Shown piece by piece: positions 35,423-44,192 of a stretch of 64,000 nucleotides of DNA. Origin of the DNA: Aliidongia dinghuensis (GTDB lineage Bacteria > Pseudomonadota > Alphaproteobacteria > ATCC43930 > CGMCC-115725); the NCBI RefSeq assembly GCF_014643535.1, contig NZ_BMJQ01000006.1, positions 124,001-188,000 of the forward strand. Direction: 5' to 3'. The notes beneath the pieces are model-generated. The model had not been told where the DNA came from, did not search any database, and was given only the letters and a program-made list of their open reading frames with translations. A program made the position numbers and the translations under genes. The first letter of the stretch is position 1. Each line of letters opens with the position of its first letter.

Positions 35423-36226
35423 ATGCGCAAGCGCTCCCTGGGCTTCTGGCTGCAGCTCGCCCTGACCCTCCTCGTCTCGGCCTTCCTGGGCGTGCCGATC
35501 GTGCAGTCCATGCTGGCCGGCGTCACGCGCAACATCTTTGTGGGCTTGAAGAGCGGCCTGACGGTCGACTGGATCGACCAGGTGCTGGCGCTCTACTGGC
35601 CAGCAATCCTGCTGTCGATCGAGCTGGCGCTCGGCTGCCTCGCGGTGACGCTGGTGATCGGCGTACCGGCCGCCTACGGGCTCGCCCGTGCGCCGGGCCG
35701 GCTCGCGCGCCTCATGGAGGAGGCGCTGGTGCTGCCGGTCGCAGTCCCTGGCCTTGCGACTGCGCTGGCGCTCGTCGTCGCCTATAACGGCTGGGGCGGC
35801 TTCCGCCAGAGCGCCTTCTTCATCCTGGCCGGGCACGTGCTGTTCACGCTCCCCTTCATGGTGCGCGCCGTGCTGGCGGTGATGGCGTCCAGCGACTTGG
35901 CGACGCTCGAGGAGGGGGCGGCCAGCCTCGGCGCCGGCTTCGTCCGCCGTTTCTTCGACGTGGTGCTGCCTAACTGCCGCTCCGGCATCCTGGCCGGCGC
36001 GCTCACGGTCGTGACGCTGTCGATCGGCGAGTTCAACCTGACCTGGCTCTTGCACACGCCCTTGACCAAGACCCTGCCGGTCGGCCTCGCCGACGCCTAT
36101 GCCTCGCTCAGGCTCGAGATCGGCAGCGCCTATACGCTCGTCTTCTTCGTCCTGATCGTGCCCCTGCTGGTGGCGCTGCAACTTTTGGCCCGGCCGCGCG
36201 CGGCCAGGCCCATGCCCGAAGAATAA
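35423..36226 (+). CDS. ABC transporter permease, second subunit
   Basis: A 267-residue permease, starting MRKRSLGFWLQLALTLLVSA four bases after the first permease ends. It has six predicted helices and the coupling loop EEGAASLGAGFVRRFFDVVLPNCRSGI. Together the two permeases form the membrane channel of the LacI-controlled importer. Confidence 0.9.
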   Translation: MRKRSLGFWLQLALTLLVSAFLGVPIVQSMLAGVTRNIFVGLKSGLTVDWIDQVLALYWPAILLSIELALGCLAVTLVIGVPAAYGLARAPGRLARLMEEALVLPVAVPGLATALALVVAYNGWGGFRQSAFFILAGHVLFTLPFMVRAVLAVMASSDLATLEEGAASLGAGFVRRFFDVVLPNCRSGILAGALTVVTLSIGEFNLTWLLHTPLTKTLPVGLADAYASLRLEIGSAYTLVFFVLIVPLLVALQLLARPRAARPMPEE

Positions 36227-36245
36227 AAATGCCTGAGGAACAGAA

Positions 36246-37283
36246 ATGACCGTGCCCGTCCGTCTCGACGCCTGCGCCAAGCATTACGGGGCGACCCGGG
36301 TGCTGGAGCCGATCGACCTCGAGATCACGGCCGGCGAGACCATCGTGCTCCTGGGCCCGTCGGGCTGCGGCAAGACCACGACGCTCCGGCTCATCGCCGG
36401 GCTCGAGACGCCGGACGCGGGTGGGCGTGTACGCTTCGGCGAGCGCGACGTCACCCACCTGCCGATCGAGCGGCGCAACGTCGGCATGGTGTTCCAGTCC
36501 TACGCCCTCTTCCCGAACATGACGGTCGCCGAGAATGTCGGCTATGGCCTGAAGATCCGCGGCGTGCCGGCACCCGAGCGGCGCCGGCGGGTGTCGGAGA
36601 TGCTGGAGATGATGCGGATCGGCGATCTGGCCGGCCGCGCCATCGGGCAATTGTCGGGCGGCCAGCGCCAGCGTGTCGCCTTGGCCCGCGCCATCGCGGT
36701 CGAGCCGGAGGTATTGCTGCTGGACGAGCCGCTGACGGCGCTCGACGCGAAGCTGCGCGAGGCGCTGCGCGTCGAGATCGACCGGCTGCTGCGCGGGCTC
36801 GGCATCACCACCGTCTATGTCACGCACGACCAGGCCGAGGCCATGGCCTTGGGCGACCGGATCGTGGTCATGAGCAAGGGCCGCATCGCCCAGATCGGCC
36901 GGCCGCGCGACATCTGGTTCGCGCCGGCCGATCGTTTCGTTGCCGAATTCATCGGCACGACCAGCCCGCTGCCGGGCGAGATCGCGGGCGGCGTGCTCAC
37001 GGTCGCCGGCGCCGCGCTCGCCTGGCCCGGCGCCGACGGCCCGGTCGACGTCGCGATCCGGCCCGATGCTGCAACGCTGGTTTCGGATGCCGCCGGTCCC
37101 GGCCGCTTGACCGCGACGGTGCAGGCAGCGCAATTCCTCGGCGACCGGACGCGCCTCGCCGTCGCGCTCGCAGGCGACCGGCTGCTGACGATCGACGTCG
37201 GCGCACGCGAGGCGCCTGAGCCCGGCACCGCCGTGGCGCTGGCACTCGATCCCGCCGCCCTCATCGTGCTCGCCCGGAGTTAA
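36246..37283 (+). CDS. ABC transporter ATP-binding protein
   Basis: A 345-residue ATPase with Walker A GPSGCGKTT, signature LSGGQRQRVALARA and Walker B VLLLDEPLTALD. After about 235 it has a TOBE-type regulatory domain, as in PotA/FbpC-type importers. A GAGGA site precedes the start. It energises the two permeases upstream. Confidence 0.94.
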   Translation: MTVPVRLDACAKHYGATRVLEPIDLEITAGETIVLLGPSGCGKTTTLRLIAGLETPDAGGRVRFGERDVTHLPIERRNVGMVFQSYALFPNMTVAENVGYGLKIRGVPAPERRRRVSEMLEMMRIGDLAGRAIGQLSGGQRQRVALARAIAVEPEVLLLDEPLTALDAKLREALRVEIDRLLRGLGITTVYVTHDQAEAMALGDRIVVMSKGRIAQIGRPRDIWFAPADRFVAEFIGTTSPLPGEIAGGVLTVAGAALAWPGADGPVDVAIRPDAATLVSDAAGPGRLTATVQAAQFLGDRTRLAVALAGDRLLTIDVGAREAPEPGTAVALALDPAALIVLARS

Positions 37284-37287
37284 GCCC

Positions 37288-38103
37288 ATGCTGCTTGCCC
37301 AGATCACCGACCTGCACATCAAGCCGCGCGGCCGGCTCGCCTATCGCACGGTCGATACCGCCCAATGCCTGGAAAAGGCGGTCGAGGCGCTGCTCGCGGT
37401 GCCGCAGGCGCCGGACGCGGTGCTGGTGACCGGCGACCTGGTCGATGCCGGCCGGCCCGAGGAATACGGTCTCTTGAAGGAGATCCTGTCGCCGATCCGG
37501 CTGCCGCTGTTCCTGATGCCCGGCAACCACGACGCGCGCGGGCCGCTGCGCGCGGTGTTTGCCGACCATCGCTATCTCGGCAGCGACGGTCCGATCCAGT
37601 ACACGGTCGAGGAATTTCCGCTGCGCCTCATAGCACTCGACAGCCTGGTCGACGGCCAGGGCGGCGGCCAGCTCGGTGCCGCCCAGCTCGACTGGCTCGA
37701 CCGGCGCTTGGCCGAGCAGCCGGAGCGGCCGACCGTCGTCGCCGCGCATCACCCGCCGTTCGCGACCGGCATCGGCCATATGGACAAGATCGGGCTCGAG
37801 GATGCGGCCGGCCTGGCGGAAGTCATCCGCAAGCACGGCCAGGTCGAGCGCGTGCTGTCCGGCCACCTGCACCGGTCGATCCAGACCCGCTTCGCCGGCA
37901 CCCTTGCGTCGACCGCACCGTCGACCGCCCATGCGGTGGCACTCAACATCAGCCCGGACGCGCCGTCCGCCTTCAGCCTGGAGCCGTCGGGCTTCCAGTT
38001 GCATTGGTACGAGCCCACGGCCGGCCTCATCAGCCATACCGCCGCGATCGGCGATTTCCCCGGGCCGTTTCCGTTCTTCGAGAATGGAGTCCTCATCGAC
38101 TAG
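37288..38103 (+). CDS. GpdQ-like metallophosphodiesterase
   Basis: A 271-residue calcineurin-fold enzyme. Metal-binding motifs in order are TDLH, GDLVDAG, GNHD, HHPP and GHLH. Length and layout (MLLAQITDLHIKPRGRLAYR, GRPEEYGLLKEIL) resemble GpdQ, a glycerophosphodiesterase, and the related cyclic-nucleotide phosphodiesterase CpdA. It is the last gene of the LacI-ABC operon, five bases after the ATPase, so it probably hydrolyses the imported phosphodiester in the cytoplasm. Confidence 0.88.
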   Translation: MLLAQITDLHIKPRGRLAYRTVDTAQCLEKAVEALLAVPQAPDAVLVTGDLVDAGRPEEYGLLKEILSPIRLPLFLMPGNHDARGPLRAVFADHRYLGSDGPIQYTVEEFPLRLIALDSLVDGQGGGQLGAAQLDWLDRRLAEQPERPTVVAAHHPPFATGIGHMDKIGLEDAAGLAEVIRKHGQVERVLSGHLHRSIQTRFAGTLASTAPSTAHAVALNISPDAPSAFSLEPSGFQLHWYEPTAGLISHTAAIGDFPGPFPFFENGVLID

Positions 38104-38166
38104 AGACGGATTCACGGAATGAGTGGAATCGCTTGGCGATCCACTCATTCCGTGAATCCGTCTCTA
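38101..38166. repeat. Long perfect inverted repeat (27-bp arms)
   Basis: Arms at 38101-38127 and 38140-38166 are perfect complements over 27 bases, from TAGAGACGGATTCACGG on the left to CCGTGAATCCGTCTCTA on the right. The loop also pairs (TCGC/GCGA) apart from one extra A. The left arm starts at the gpdQ stop codon. It looks like an intergenic palindromic element or a tiny MITE. Confidence 0.8.
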
Positions 38167-38176
38167 ATCAAATATT

Positions 38177-38227
38177 TAGAGCGCGATTCACGCATTGGCT
38201 GGTTCCAGCCAATGCGACCGCGCTCTA
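38177..38227. repeat. Second palindromic element
   Basis: TAGAGCGCG (38177-38185) pairs with CGCGCTCTA (38219-38227), and CGCATTGGCTGG with CCAGCCAATGCG. An internal loop separates the two stems. The ends and the internal GATTCAC are shared with the preceding repeat, so both belong to one family. Confidence 0.75.
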
Positions 38228-38259
38228 GGCTCCGCATCGCCAACATGGAGGGTCAGGGG

Positions 38260-38910
38260 ATGGCGCACGAAATCACCGGGTGGAGCGAGGCGGTCAGCGC
38301 CTACATCGTCCGGAACGGCACGCGCGAGACGGCACTGCAGGCGCGGCTGCGCGACGAGACGCTCGCGACCGGGCGCAGCGGCATGCAGATCGGCCCGGAC
38401 CAGGGCCAGTTCCTGGGCTTCCTCGTCAGCCTGCTCGGCGCGAGGCGCGTACTGGAGATCGGCACTTTCACCGGTTATTCGGCACTTGCCATGGCCCAGG
38501 CACTCCCAGTCGACGGACGGCTCGACGCCTGCGACATCAGCCGCGAATGGACCGACATCGGCCGGCGCTATTGGACCGAAGCCGGTGTTGCGGATAGGAT
38601 CACGCTGCATCTGGCCTCGGCGCTCGACACGCTTGCCGGTTTCGCGCCCGCGAGCTTCGATCTCGCCTTCATCGACGCCGACAAGACGAACTACGACGCC
38701 TACTACGAGGCCTGCCTGGAACTTGTCCGGCCGGGAGGCGTCATAGCGCTCGACAACATGCTGTGGAGCGGAACCGTCGCCGACATGTCGGACATGCAAC
38801 CGGATACGGTGGCGCTGCGCGCGCTCAACGCCAAGATACAAGCGGATGATCGGGTTGACATGAGCCTGTTGCCGATCGGCGATGGCCTGACGCTGGTCCG
38901 GCGTCGCTGA
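38260..38910 (+). CDS. SAM-dependent O-methyltransferase
   Basis: About 216 residues from MAHEITGWSEAVSAYIVRNG with a GGAGGG site seven bases ahead; a longer ORF runs through the palindromic repeats. It is a class I methyltransferase of the Methyltransf_3 (catechol/caffeoyl-CoA O-methyltransferase) type: SAM loop EIGTFTGYSALAMA, metal-binding region IDADKTNYDAYYE and LDNMLWSG. The acceptor is unknown. Confidence 0.88.
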   Translation: MAHEITGWSEAVSAYIVRNGTRETALQARLRDETLATGRSGMQIGPDQGQFLGFLVSLLGARRVLEIGTFTGYSALAMAQALPVDGRLDACDISREWTDIGRRYWTEAGVADRITLHLASALDTLAGFAPASFDLAFIDADKTNYDAYYEACLELVRPGGVIALDNMLWSGTVADMSDMQPDTVALRALNAKIQADDRVDMSLLPIGDGLTLVRRR

Positions 38911-39086
38911 GCACAGGTTGGGGCTGCCGCCAGGGCAGATCCCGCGTTTTTGCAAGAAAAGAACCCGCACAGGCCCGTTACGGGCAATGAAACAGCGACG
39001 TGAACGGACTATGATGCACTGCCCACCGGCGCTAGGGTGCCGGCGGGCCTGCACTTTCCGCGCGTCCCGAGGATCGCGAATCCACT

Positions 39087-41024
39087 ATGAGCACTGATAC
39101 CCTAGCCGGCCAATCCCAAGCGGCCACCGAGCTTCATGCGATCGACGGCGAGGCCCAGGCGCATCACGGGCCCTGGTGGCTCGCGGCCTTGACCGCCCTC
39201 GGCATCGTGTTCGGCGACATCGGCACCTCGCCGCTCTATGCGCTGCAAGTCGCCCTGAAGGCGACCGGCCACGCCGCGCCCACGACCGAGGATGTCCTCG
39301 GCATCGTGAGCCTGGTGTTCTGGGCGCTGACACTCATCGTCGCGTTCAAATATGTCGCCCTCGTGCTGCGGGCCGATAACGAGGGCGAGGGCGGCATCCT
39401 GGCGCTCCTGTCGCTGGTCATCGCCAAGGGCGACGTCAAGCGGCGCCTGCCTATCCTGGTGCTGCTGGGCGTCGCGGGTGCGGCACTGCTCTACGGCGAC
39501 GGCGTCATCACCCCGGCCATTTCCGTGCTCTCGGCCCTCGAAGGCATCAAGGTCGTGGAGCCGGCACTCGAGCCCTGGGTCATTCCGCTGACGCTCGCGA
39601 TCCTGGTGGCCCTGTTCCTGATCCAGCGCCGCGGCACCGCCGAGATCGGCCGGCTGTTCGGACCGATCATGTGCCTGTGGTTCATCGCGATCGCCGTCTT
39701 CGGGCTCATCAGCATCATCAAGAGCCCCCAAGTGCTGCGCGCGCTCAACCCGATCGAAGCCGCGCATTTCCTCGCCGACGATCCGCTCATTTCCTTCGCC
39801 GTGTTCGGTGCCGTGTTCCTGGCGCTGACCGGCGGCGAGGCGCTCTATGCCGACATGGGCCATGTGGGCGCCACCTCGATCCGGCGCGCCTGGTTCGGCC
39901 TGGTCATGCCGGCGCTGGTGCTGTGCTACTTCGGCCAGGGCGCGCTCATCCTCCGCCATCCGGAGGCAGCCGATAATCCGTTCTACAAGACGGTGCCCGA
40001 CTGGGCGCTGACGCCGATGATCGCGCTCGCCGCCATGGCGACGGTGATCGCGAGCCAGGCGCTCATCTCCGGCGTGTTCTCGCTGACGCGCCAGGCGATC
40101 CAGATGCGGCTGTCGCCGCGCATGCCGGTGATCCCGACCTCGGTCCATGCCTACGGACAGATCTATATCGCGCTTGTCAATTGGCTCTTGATGATCGCGA
40201 CGCTCGCCGTCGTCGTGATGTTCAAGAGCTCCGACGCGCTGGCGTCGGCCTATGGCATCGCCGTGTCGGGCACGATGCTGATCACGACGATCCTGCTCTA
40301 TCGGGTCATCCGCGACAAATGGCACTGGCCACCGCTCGCCGCCTGGCCGCTCATCGCCGTCTTCGCAGCGATCGACGCGACCTTCTTCGCCGCGAACGCG
40401 ACCAAGCTCGTCGAAGGCGGCTGGCTGCCGCTCGCGATCGGCGCCTTCGTCTGCTTCATCATGCTGTCCTGGCGCTTGGGCAATATCGAGGTGCAGAAGC
40501 GCCTCGCCGAAGTGTCCATGCCCTTCTCGGACTTCTTGGAGCAGGTCGACGGCATGCTCGTCGCCCGCCTGCCCGGTTGCGGCGTGTTCGTGACGCGCTC
40601 GTCCGACCGCTGCTCGCCGATGATCCTGCATCACATCGAGCACAACCGCGTGCTGCACGAGAACGTCATCCTGCTGACCGTAGTGCCGACGCGCCGGCCG
40701 CGCGTGCCGGTGTCGGAGCGGCTCGAGATCCACGAACTCGGCCATGGCTTCCACCGGGTGACCGTGCGCATCGGCTTCATGCAGCGCGCCGACATCCCGG
40801 CAGCACTCAGGGCCTGCCACAAGATGGGCCTCGATTTCTGCAAGGATAAGCTGCACTACTACGTCGGCCACGAGAGCCTGGTGCGCCGGACCAAGGCGTC
40901 GACGCTGAGCCCGCCGGTCTGGGAGGCCTATAATTTCATGCACCGCATGTCGATGCGCGCCGCCGACTATTTCCACCTGCCGCAAAAGCAGGTGATCGAG
41001 GTGGGCTTCCGGCTGGAGATCTGA
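39087..41024 (+). CDS. kup: Low-affinity potassium uptake protein
   Basis: A 645-residue KUP/HAK/KT-family K+/H+ symporter. The first helix carries the signature ALGIVFGDIGTSPLYAL, followed by GVAGAALLYGDGVITPAISV and TGGEALYADMGHVG. There are 12 helices and a cytoplasmic tail of about 190 residues ending QKQVIEVGFRLEI. The last 44 bases are the left attachment site of an integrative element, so the C-terminal 13 codons plus stop lie in a repeat that preserves the protein. Probably functional. Confidence 0.96.
   Translation: MSTDTLAGQSQAATELHAIDGEAQAHHGPWWLAALTALGIVFGDIGTSPLYALQVALKATGHAAPTTEDVLGIVSLVFWALTLIVAFKYVALVLRADNEGEGGILALLSLVIAKGDVKRRLPILVLLGVAGAALLYGDGVITPAISVLSALEGIKVVEPALEPWVIPLTLAILVALFLIQRRGTAEIGRLFGPIMCLWFIAIAVFGLISIIKSPQVLRALNPIEAAHFLADDPLISFAVFGAVFLALTGGEALYADMGHVGATSIRRAWFGLVMPALVLCYFGQGALILRHPEAADNPFYKTVPDWALTPMIALAAMATVIASQALISGVFSLTRQAIQMRLSPRMPVIPTSVHAYGQIYIALVNWLLMIATLAVVVMFKSSDALASAYGIAVSGTMLITTILLYRVIRDKWHWPPLAAWPLIAVFAAIDATFFAANATKLVEGGWLPLAIGAFVCFIMLSWRLGNIEVQKRLAEVSMPFSDFLEQVDGMLVARLPGCGVFVTRSSDRCSPMILHHIEHNRVLHENVILLTVVPTRRPRVPVSERLEIHELGHGFHRVTVRIGFMQRADIPAALRACHKMGLDFCKDKLHYYVGHESLVRRTKASTLSPPVWEAYNFMHRMSMRAADYFHLPQKQVIEVGFRLEI
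40981..41024 (+). repeat. attL: 44-bp direct repeat in the 3' end of kup
   Basis: Matches 56459-56502 in 43 of 44 positions. The mismatch, G at 41003 versus C at 56481, is a synonymous valine codon change. It bounds the integrative element on the left. Confidence 0.92.
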
Positions 41025-41117
41025 CGGCACGACAGCCGCGCACCCCTTGCATTTCCGCCATTTTTAGCACATTGTTGGCGTCGGGATCGTCCGACGCCAA
41101 CCACCTTCGACGCCGCG

Positions 41118-41139
41118 AATTGTCCCCCAATTGTCCCCC
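41118..41139. repeat. Tandem 11-mer AATTGTCCCCC x2, possible integrase arm sites
   Basis: Two exact adjacent copies (41118-41128 and 41129-41139) lie just upstream of the integrase gene. The same core appears at 50044-50068 and 56376-56406. Confidence 0.7.
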
Positions 41140-41156
41140 GGATTTGGGAGAGCGGC

Positions 41157-42629
41157 ATGTCGAGAACCGAGCACCTGACCCTCGCTTACGAGAACCCGAA
41201 GCCTGCCGCGCGGCCGAAGCGGATCGCCGGCCTTCGGCAAAAGGTCGAGCGCGCCAAGCGCAGCGGCAACACGATCAGCTTGACCGATGCCAAGATCGCG
41301 GAATGGGTCGCGAGCGCGAAGGATGGCGCCGACCGGATCGAGGTCTTCGACAGCAAGGTCAAGGGGCTGGTCTGCCGCGTCGGCAAGCGGGGTCCGAGCT
41401 TCAGCGTCGTGTTCCGGTTCGACGGCGAGAAGCGGCGCCAGGGGATCGATGAAGTGCGGGTCGACAAGGCACGAACCGCGGCGGGCGTGATCCTGGGCAA
41501 CGTCCGCGACGGGATCGACCCCCGCCCTGCCCTGCTGGTAGCGGCCGACCCGGGCGAACCCGGCGAAGCTGCGCCGCTGCACACCTTGCGCGCTGTGGCG
41601 GAGCGGTACATCGCCGACCTGGAACATCCCCACAAGAAGGCGCACGCGAAGAGTTACGTCGATGGCGCCCGCCAGTATTTCGAGAAGTACATCTGCAAGC
41701 TGGGCGACGCCCGCCTGATATCGACCATCACGGACCAGGAGATCCGAGCTATGGTCCGGCGGGTGTTCGACACACACCCGGTCACCTCGAACAGGCTCTT
41801 GAGCACGACGAAGCGGCTTTTTACCTATGCCGTGGGAGAGGGCATCATCGCCGAGAACCCCGCGATGAAGGTCAAGCGCGAGGCGGACGAGAAGGCACGC
41901 GAGCGGACGCTTGACGGCGATGAGGTCGTCAACATTTGGCGCGCGTGCGAGCGGCTGGCCGCCGATGGTGAGGATTGGGCGCGAGCCGTCCAGTTGCTCG
42001 GGCTGACCGGCTGCCGACGCGAGGAGATTTGCGCCCTCTCCTGGTCTGAGATCGACCTGGAGGGCACGAAGTCCCAGGCCAGCGCCGGGCCGCAGGACGG
42101 CCGCAAGCGGCTCGCCTGGGGTCGGGGACGCGGTATGCAGGCGGCGGGCAGCGACGGCGGCCCAACGATCACAATTCCGGGCAGCCGAATGAAGAACGGG
42201 CGCGTTCATGTCGTGCCGCTGAGCTTGATGGCTGTGCAAGTCCTGAAAGCGTGCCCGACCAAAGTGGGTTACGTGTTCCCGAGCATCCGCGATGCAAAGA
42301 AGCCGATTACGAATTATTCCCAGATGAAGCGCGAGTTGGACGCCAAGATCGCGGAGGTTCGAGAGGAGTACGGCTTTCCGCCGATGGCGGGCTGGCACTT
42401 CCATGATTTGAGGCGGACGCTAGCGACACAGCTTGGCGAGCTTGGCATCTCCAACGCGATCATTGGCCGCGTCTTGTCGCATACGGAGGTCGGCGTCACG
42501 GCGAAGGTTTACAATCGGTGGTCATATTTGCCGGAGAAGAGAGCCGCCTTAAAGTTGTTCGCGGAGGCGTTCGAGGAAATCCTGACTGAGGACACATTCG
42601 GCGACGACACTCCCCCGGCCGAAGCCTGA
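41157..42629 (+). CDS. int: Tyrosine-recombinase integrase
   Basis: A 490-residue site-specific recombinase. The N-terminal arm-binding part resembles DUF4102-type integrases (DSKVKGLVCRVGKRGPSFSV). The catalytic residues are visible as Arg in TGCRREEICAL (about 286), HDLRR (His about 416, Arg about 419), His in LSHTEVG (about 442) and Tyr in KVYNRW (about 452). It lies immediately inside attL, as usual for elements that use a gene 3' end. It has an unusual insertion of about 40 residues, glycine-rich, around 305-345. It would catalyse insertion and excision at the kup repeat. Confidence 0.95.
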   Translation: MSRTEHLTLAYENPKPAARPKRIAGLRQKVERAKRSGNTISLTDAKIAEWVASAKDGADRIEVFDSKVKGLVCRVGKRGPSFSVVFRFDGEKRRQGIDEVRVDKARTAAGVILGNVRDGIDPRPALLVAADPGEPGEAAPLHTLRAVAERYIADLEHPHKKAHAKSYVDGARQYFEKYICKLGDARLISTITDQEIRAMVRRVFDTHPVTSNRLLSTTKRLFTYAVGEGIIAENPAMKVKREADEKARERTLDGDEVVNIWRACERLAADGEDWARAVQLLGLTGCRREEICALSWSEIDLEGTKSQASAGPQDGRKRLAWGRGRGMQAAGSDGGPTITIPGSRMKNGRVHVVPLSLMAVQVLKACPTKVGYVFPSIRDAKKPITNYSQMKRELDAKIAEVREEYGFPPMAGWHFHDLRRTLATQLGELGISNAIIGRVLSHTEVGVTAKVYNRWSYLPEKRAALKLFAEAFEEILTEDTFGDDTPPAEA

Positions 42630-42656
42630 TCCGACCGCACCGTCCCGACGATCGAG

Positions 42657-42680
42657 AGGGCCGCCACCGTGCGGCCCTTT
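42657..42680 (+). terminator. Terminator of the integrase gene
   Basis: AGGGCCGC (42657-42664) pairs with GCGGCCCT (42671-42678) and is followed by a short T-run. Confidence 0.75.
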
Positions 42681-42765
42681 CCACGTCCTGGCCGTCCAAA
42701 ACCACCCTACGAAATATGCGGTACACTGCTCCGTCGAAACTCGAGATTTTGCCGGGACACCCGCC

Positions 42766-43134
42766 ATGGCCGAGCCCACGAAACTTCTCTACGACCTCGA
42801 AGACCTACGCCAGATCGGCATTGAGCTGAGCCGCGTGCAGATTGACAAGGCCGAGCGCAGCGGCGCCTTCCCGGGAAGCTTCACGCTGACTGGCCAGCCG
42901 CAGGCCAAGCGGCACTGGTTGCGATCCGCGATCGTCGAATGGCTCGAACAGCGCGCAGCCGGTGCCGCCGAGGAAGCCGCGACCAAGCGGCAGGCGATGG
43001 GCGCATTCGCCAAAACCCGATCCGCCCGCAGCCCATCCCTGATCGTCGCCCAGCGCCGTGTCGAAGACCTTGAGGCGAAGCTCGAACTCGCGCGCAAGCG
43101 CGTCGCCGATATCCTGGTCAACGGCCAACGATGA
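42766..43134 (+). CDS. AlpA/excisionase-like DNA-binding protein
   Basis: A 122-residue protein. The N-terminal part (LRQIGIELSRVQIDKAERSG, then a short wing and RSAIVEWLEQRAA) has the layout of AlpA-type prophage regulators, small winged-helix proteins that act as excisionase or activate int. The rest is a charged helix likely to form a coiled coil (VEDLEAKLELARKRVADIL). Its stop overlaps the next gene start as ATGA. It sits beside int, as expected for a recombination directionality factor. Confidence 0.7.
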   Translation: MAEPTKLLYDLEDLRQIGIELSRVQIDKAERSGAFPGSFTLTGQPQAKRHWLRSAIVEWLEQRAAGAAEEAATKRQAMGAFAKTRSARSPSLIVAQRRVEDLEAKLELARKRVADILVNGQR

Positions 43135-44063
43135 GCGTCGGTTTCATGGCGCGGTCGACCGCCCAGCGTCGCGCCGCAGCGAAGCGTGGGCTGAAATTCA
43201 AGTCATACCAGGACAAGGCGGACGGCGCTCTCGCCTCGGCGCTGAAGGCGGATCGCGCCGTATTCGCCGCGCCGGTTATTCGAGCAGATACACTGCTCGA
43301 ACGTGGTTGGACACCGGAGGAATTGGCGGCCCTGAAGCCTGCCGGCGTTCAGAACGGCCGGAAGGTCTACTACGTCGCTGACGTCGAGGCGGCGGAGGCC
43401 GATGTCGCTCCCGTTCATCGCACTGTGCCGGCGCGGAACGTCGAAAGTATCGGGAGCCCGCGCCCCGAGCTGAAGGCGCCGGCCGGCTGGTCACGGCCGA
43501 AACCGATCGATACCAAACCTCGGCGTGAGCCGACCGCCCAGGAGCGGGCGGCGGCGGTGGCACTGCCGAAGATCACGTTGGGCACGGTTCAGAAGTTGAA
43601 GGTCGAGCCGGCCGGCGATGCGGCCGAGCGGGTGAAGCAAGGTCTTCTCGCCCGTAGCGGCGCCCGCCCGGTCGACCGGGTCGAGCCAGTCGAGCCACTG
43701 GAACCCGCACCGGCTGCCCAGCGCCGCACCGCTGACGTAGAGGTCGCGCCCGAGCCTGGCATCGGGACGTCGGAGACGCCATGCGCGCCAGCGCCCGCCG
43801 CCGTGGCTCCGATCGAGCCGGCCGAGCCGATCTCCGACGACATCTTCTTCAGAGGTCGCCCAAGCGCCGAGTATCGCGTTCGAGATGGTCGACCGAGCGA
43901 CAATGAGCGCATCCCGGCGGGTGTCCGGGTTCTCGTCAAGTGCGCGCGGCTGGGGAGCGTCCTGCACGTCCGACGCAAGGCGTTCGTCGTGTCGGACGCT
44001 CCGGCCGGCGCGCTACTGGACTTGCCGGCGCTTTGGACCTGGCTTGACGCGGGGCCGCTCTGA
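43131..44063 (+). CDS. Hypothetical element protein, 310 residues
   Basis: Starts at an ATGA overlap with the AlpA-like gene. An N-terminal basic helix (STAQRRAAAKRGLKFKSYQD) and a compact helix-strand module (LLERGWTPEELAALKPAGVQ, then VYYVADVEAAEAD) could bind DNA. The middle is proline- and alanine-rich and probably disordered. The C-terminus forms a small folded domain (ERIPAGVRVLVKCARLGSVL). No family recognised. It is coupled to the putative excisionase, so a role in recombination or regulation is possible. Confidence 0.55.
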   Translation: MSVGFMARSTAQRRAAAKRGLKFKSYQDKADGALASALKADRAVFAAPVIRADTLLERGWTPEELAALKPAGVQNGRKVYYVADVEAAEADVAPVHRTVPARNVESIGSPRPELKAPAGWSRPKPIDTKPRREPTAQERAAAVALPKITLGTVQKLKVEPAGDAAERVKQGLLARSGARPVDRVEPVEPLEPAPAAQRRTADVEVAPEPGIGTSETPCAPAPAAVAPIEPAEPISDDIFFRGRPSAEYRVRDGRPSDNERIPAGVRVLVKCARLGSVLHVRRKAFVVSDAPAGALLDLPALWTWLDAGPL

Positions 44064-44192
44064 GGTCGCGATCTCCTTGCGCACCTTCGGCCATTCCTCG
44101 GCGATGTAATCGGCGGCTGCCGTCCCAGCCGCGATCAGCATGCCGGCAAGAAGCCCACGCCAGGTCGTGACGTCAGGTGCCGCGGTCTTCAT
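44013..44192 (-). CDS. Small membrane protein, 59 residues
   Basis: MKTAAPDVTTWRGLLAGMLI with a central hydrophobic helix, then a charged tail ending KRRQVQ. Its ATG overlaps the stop of the upstream small gene as ATGA, which supports real translation. It overlaps the 3' end of the plus-strand 310-residue ORF by 51 bases. Function unknown. Confidence 0.5.
   Translation of the reverse strand: MKTAAPDVTTWRGLLAGMLIAAGTAAADYIAEEWPKVRKEIATSERPRVKPGPKRRQVQ

Noticed and set aside
39102..41030. 642-residue ORF opposite kup
   Set aside because: His/Asp/Arg-rich shadow of a well-conserved transporter gene.
41025..41156. tRNA gene as the attachment site
   Set aside because: No cloverleaf or T-loop sequence next to the integrase; the direct repeat lies in the 3' end of kup instead.
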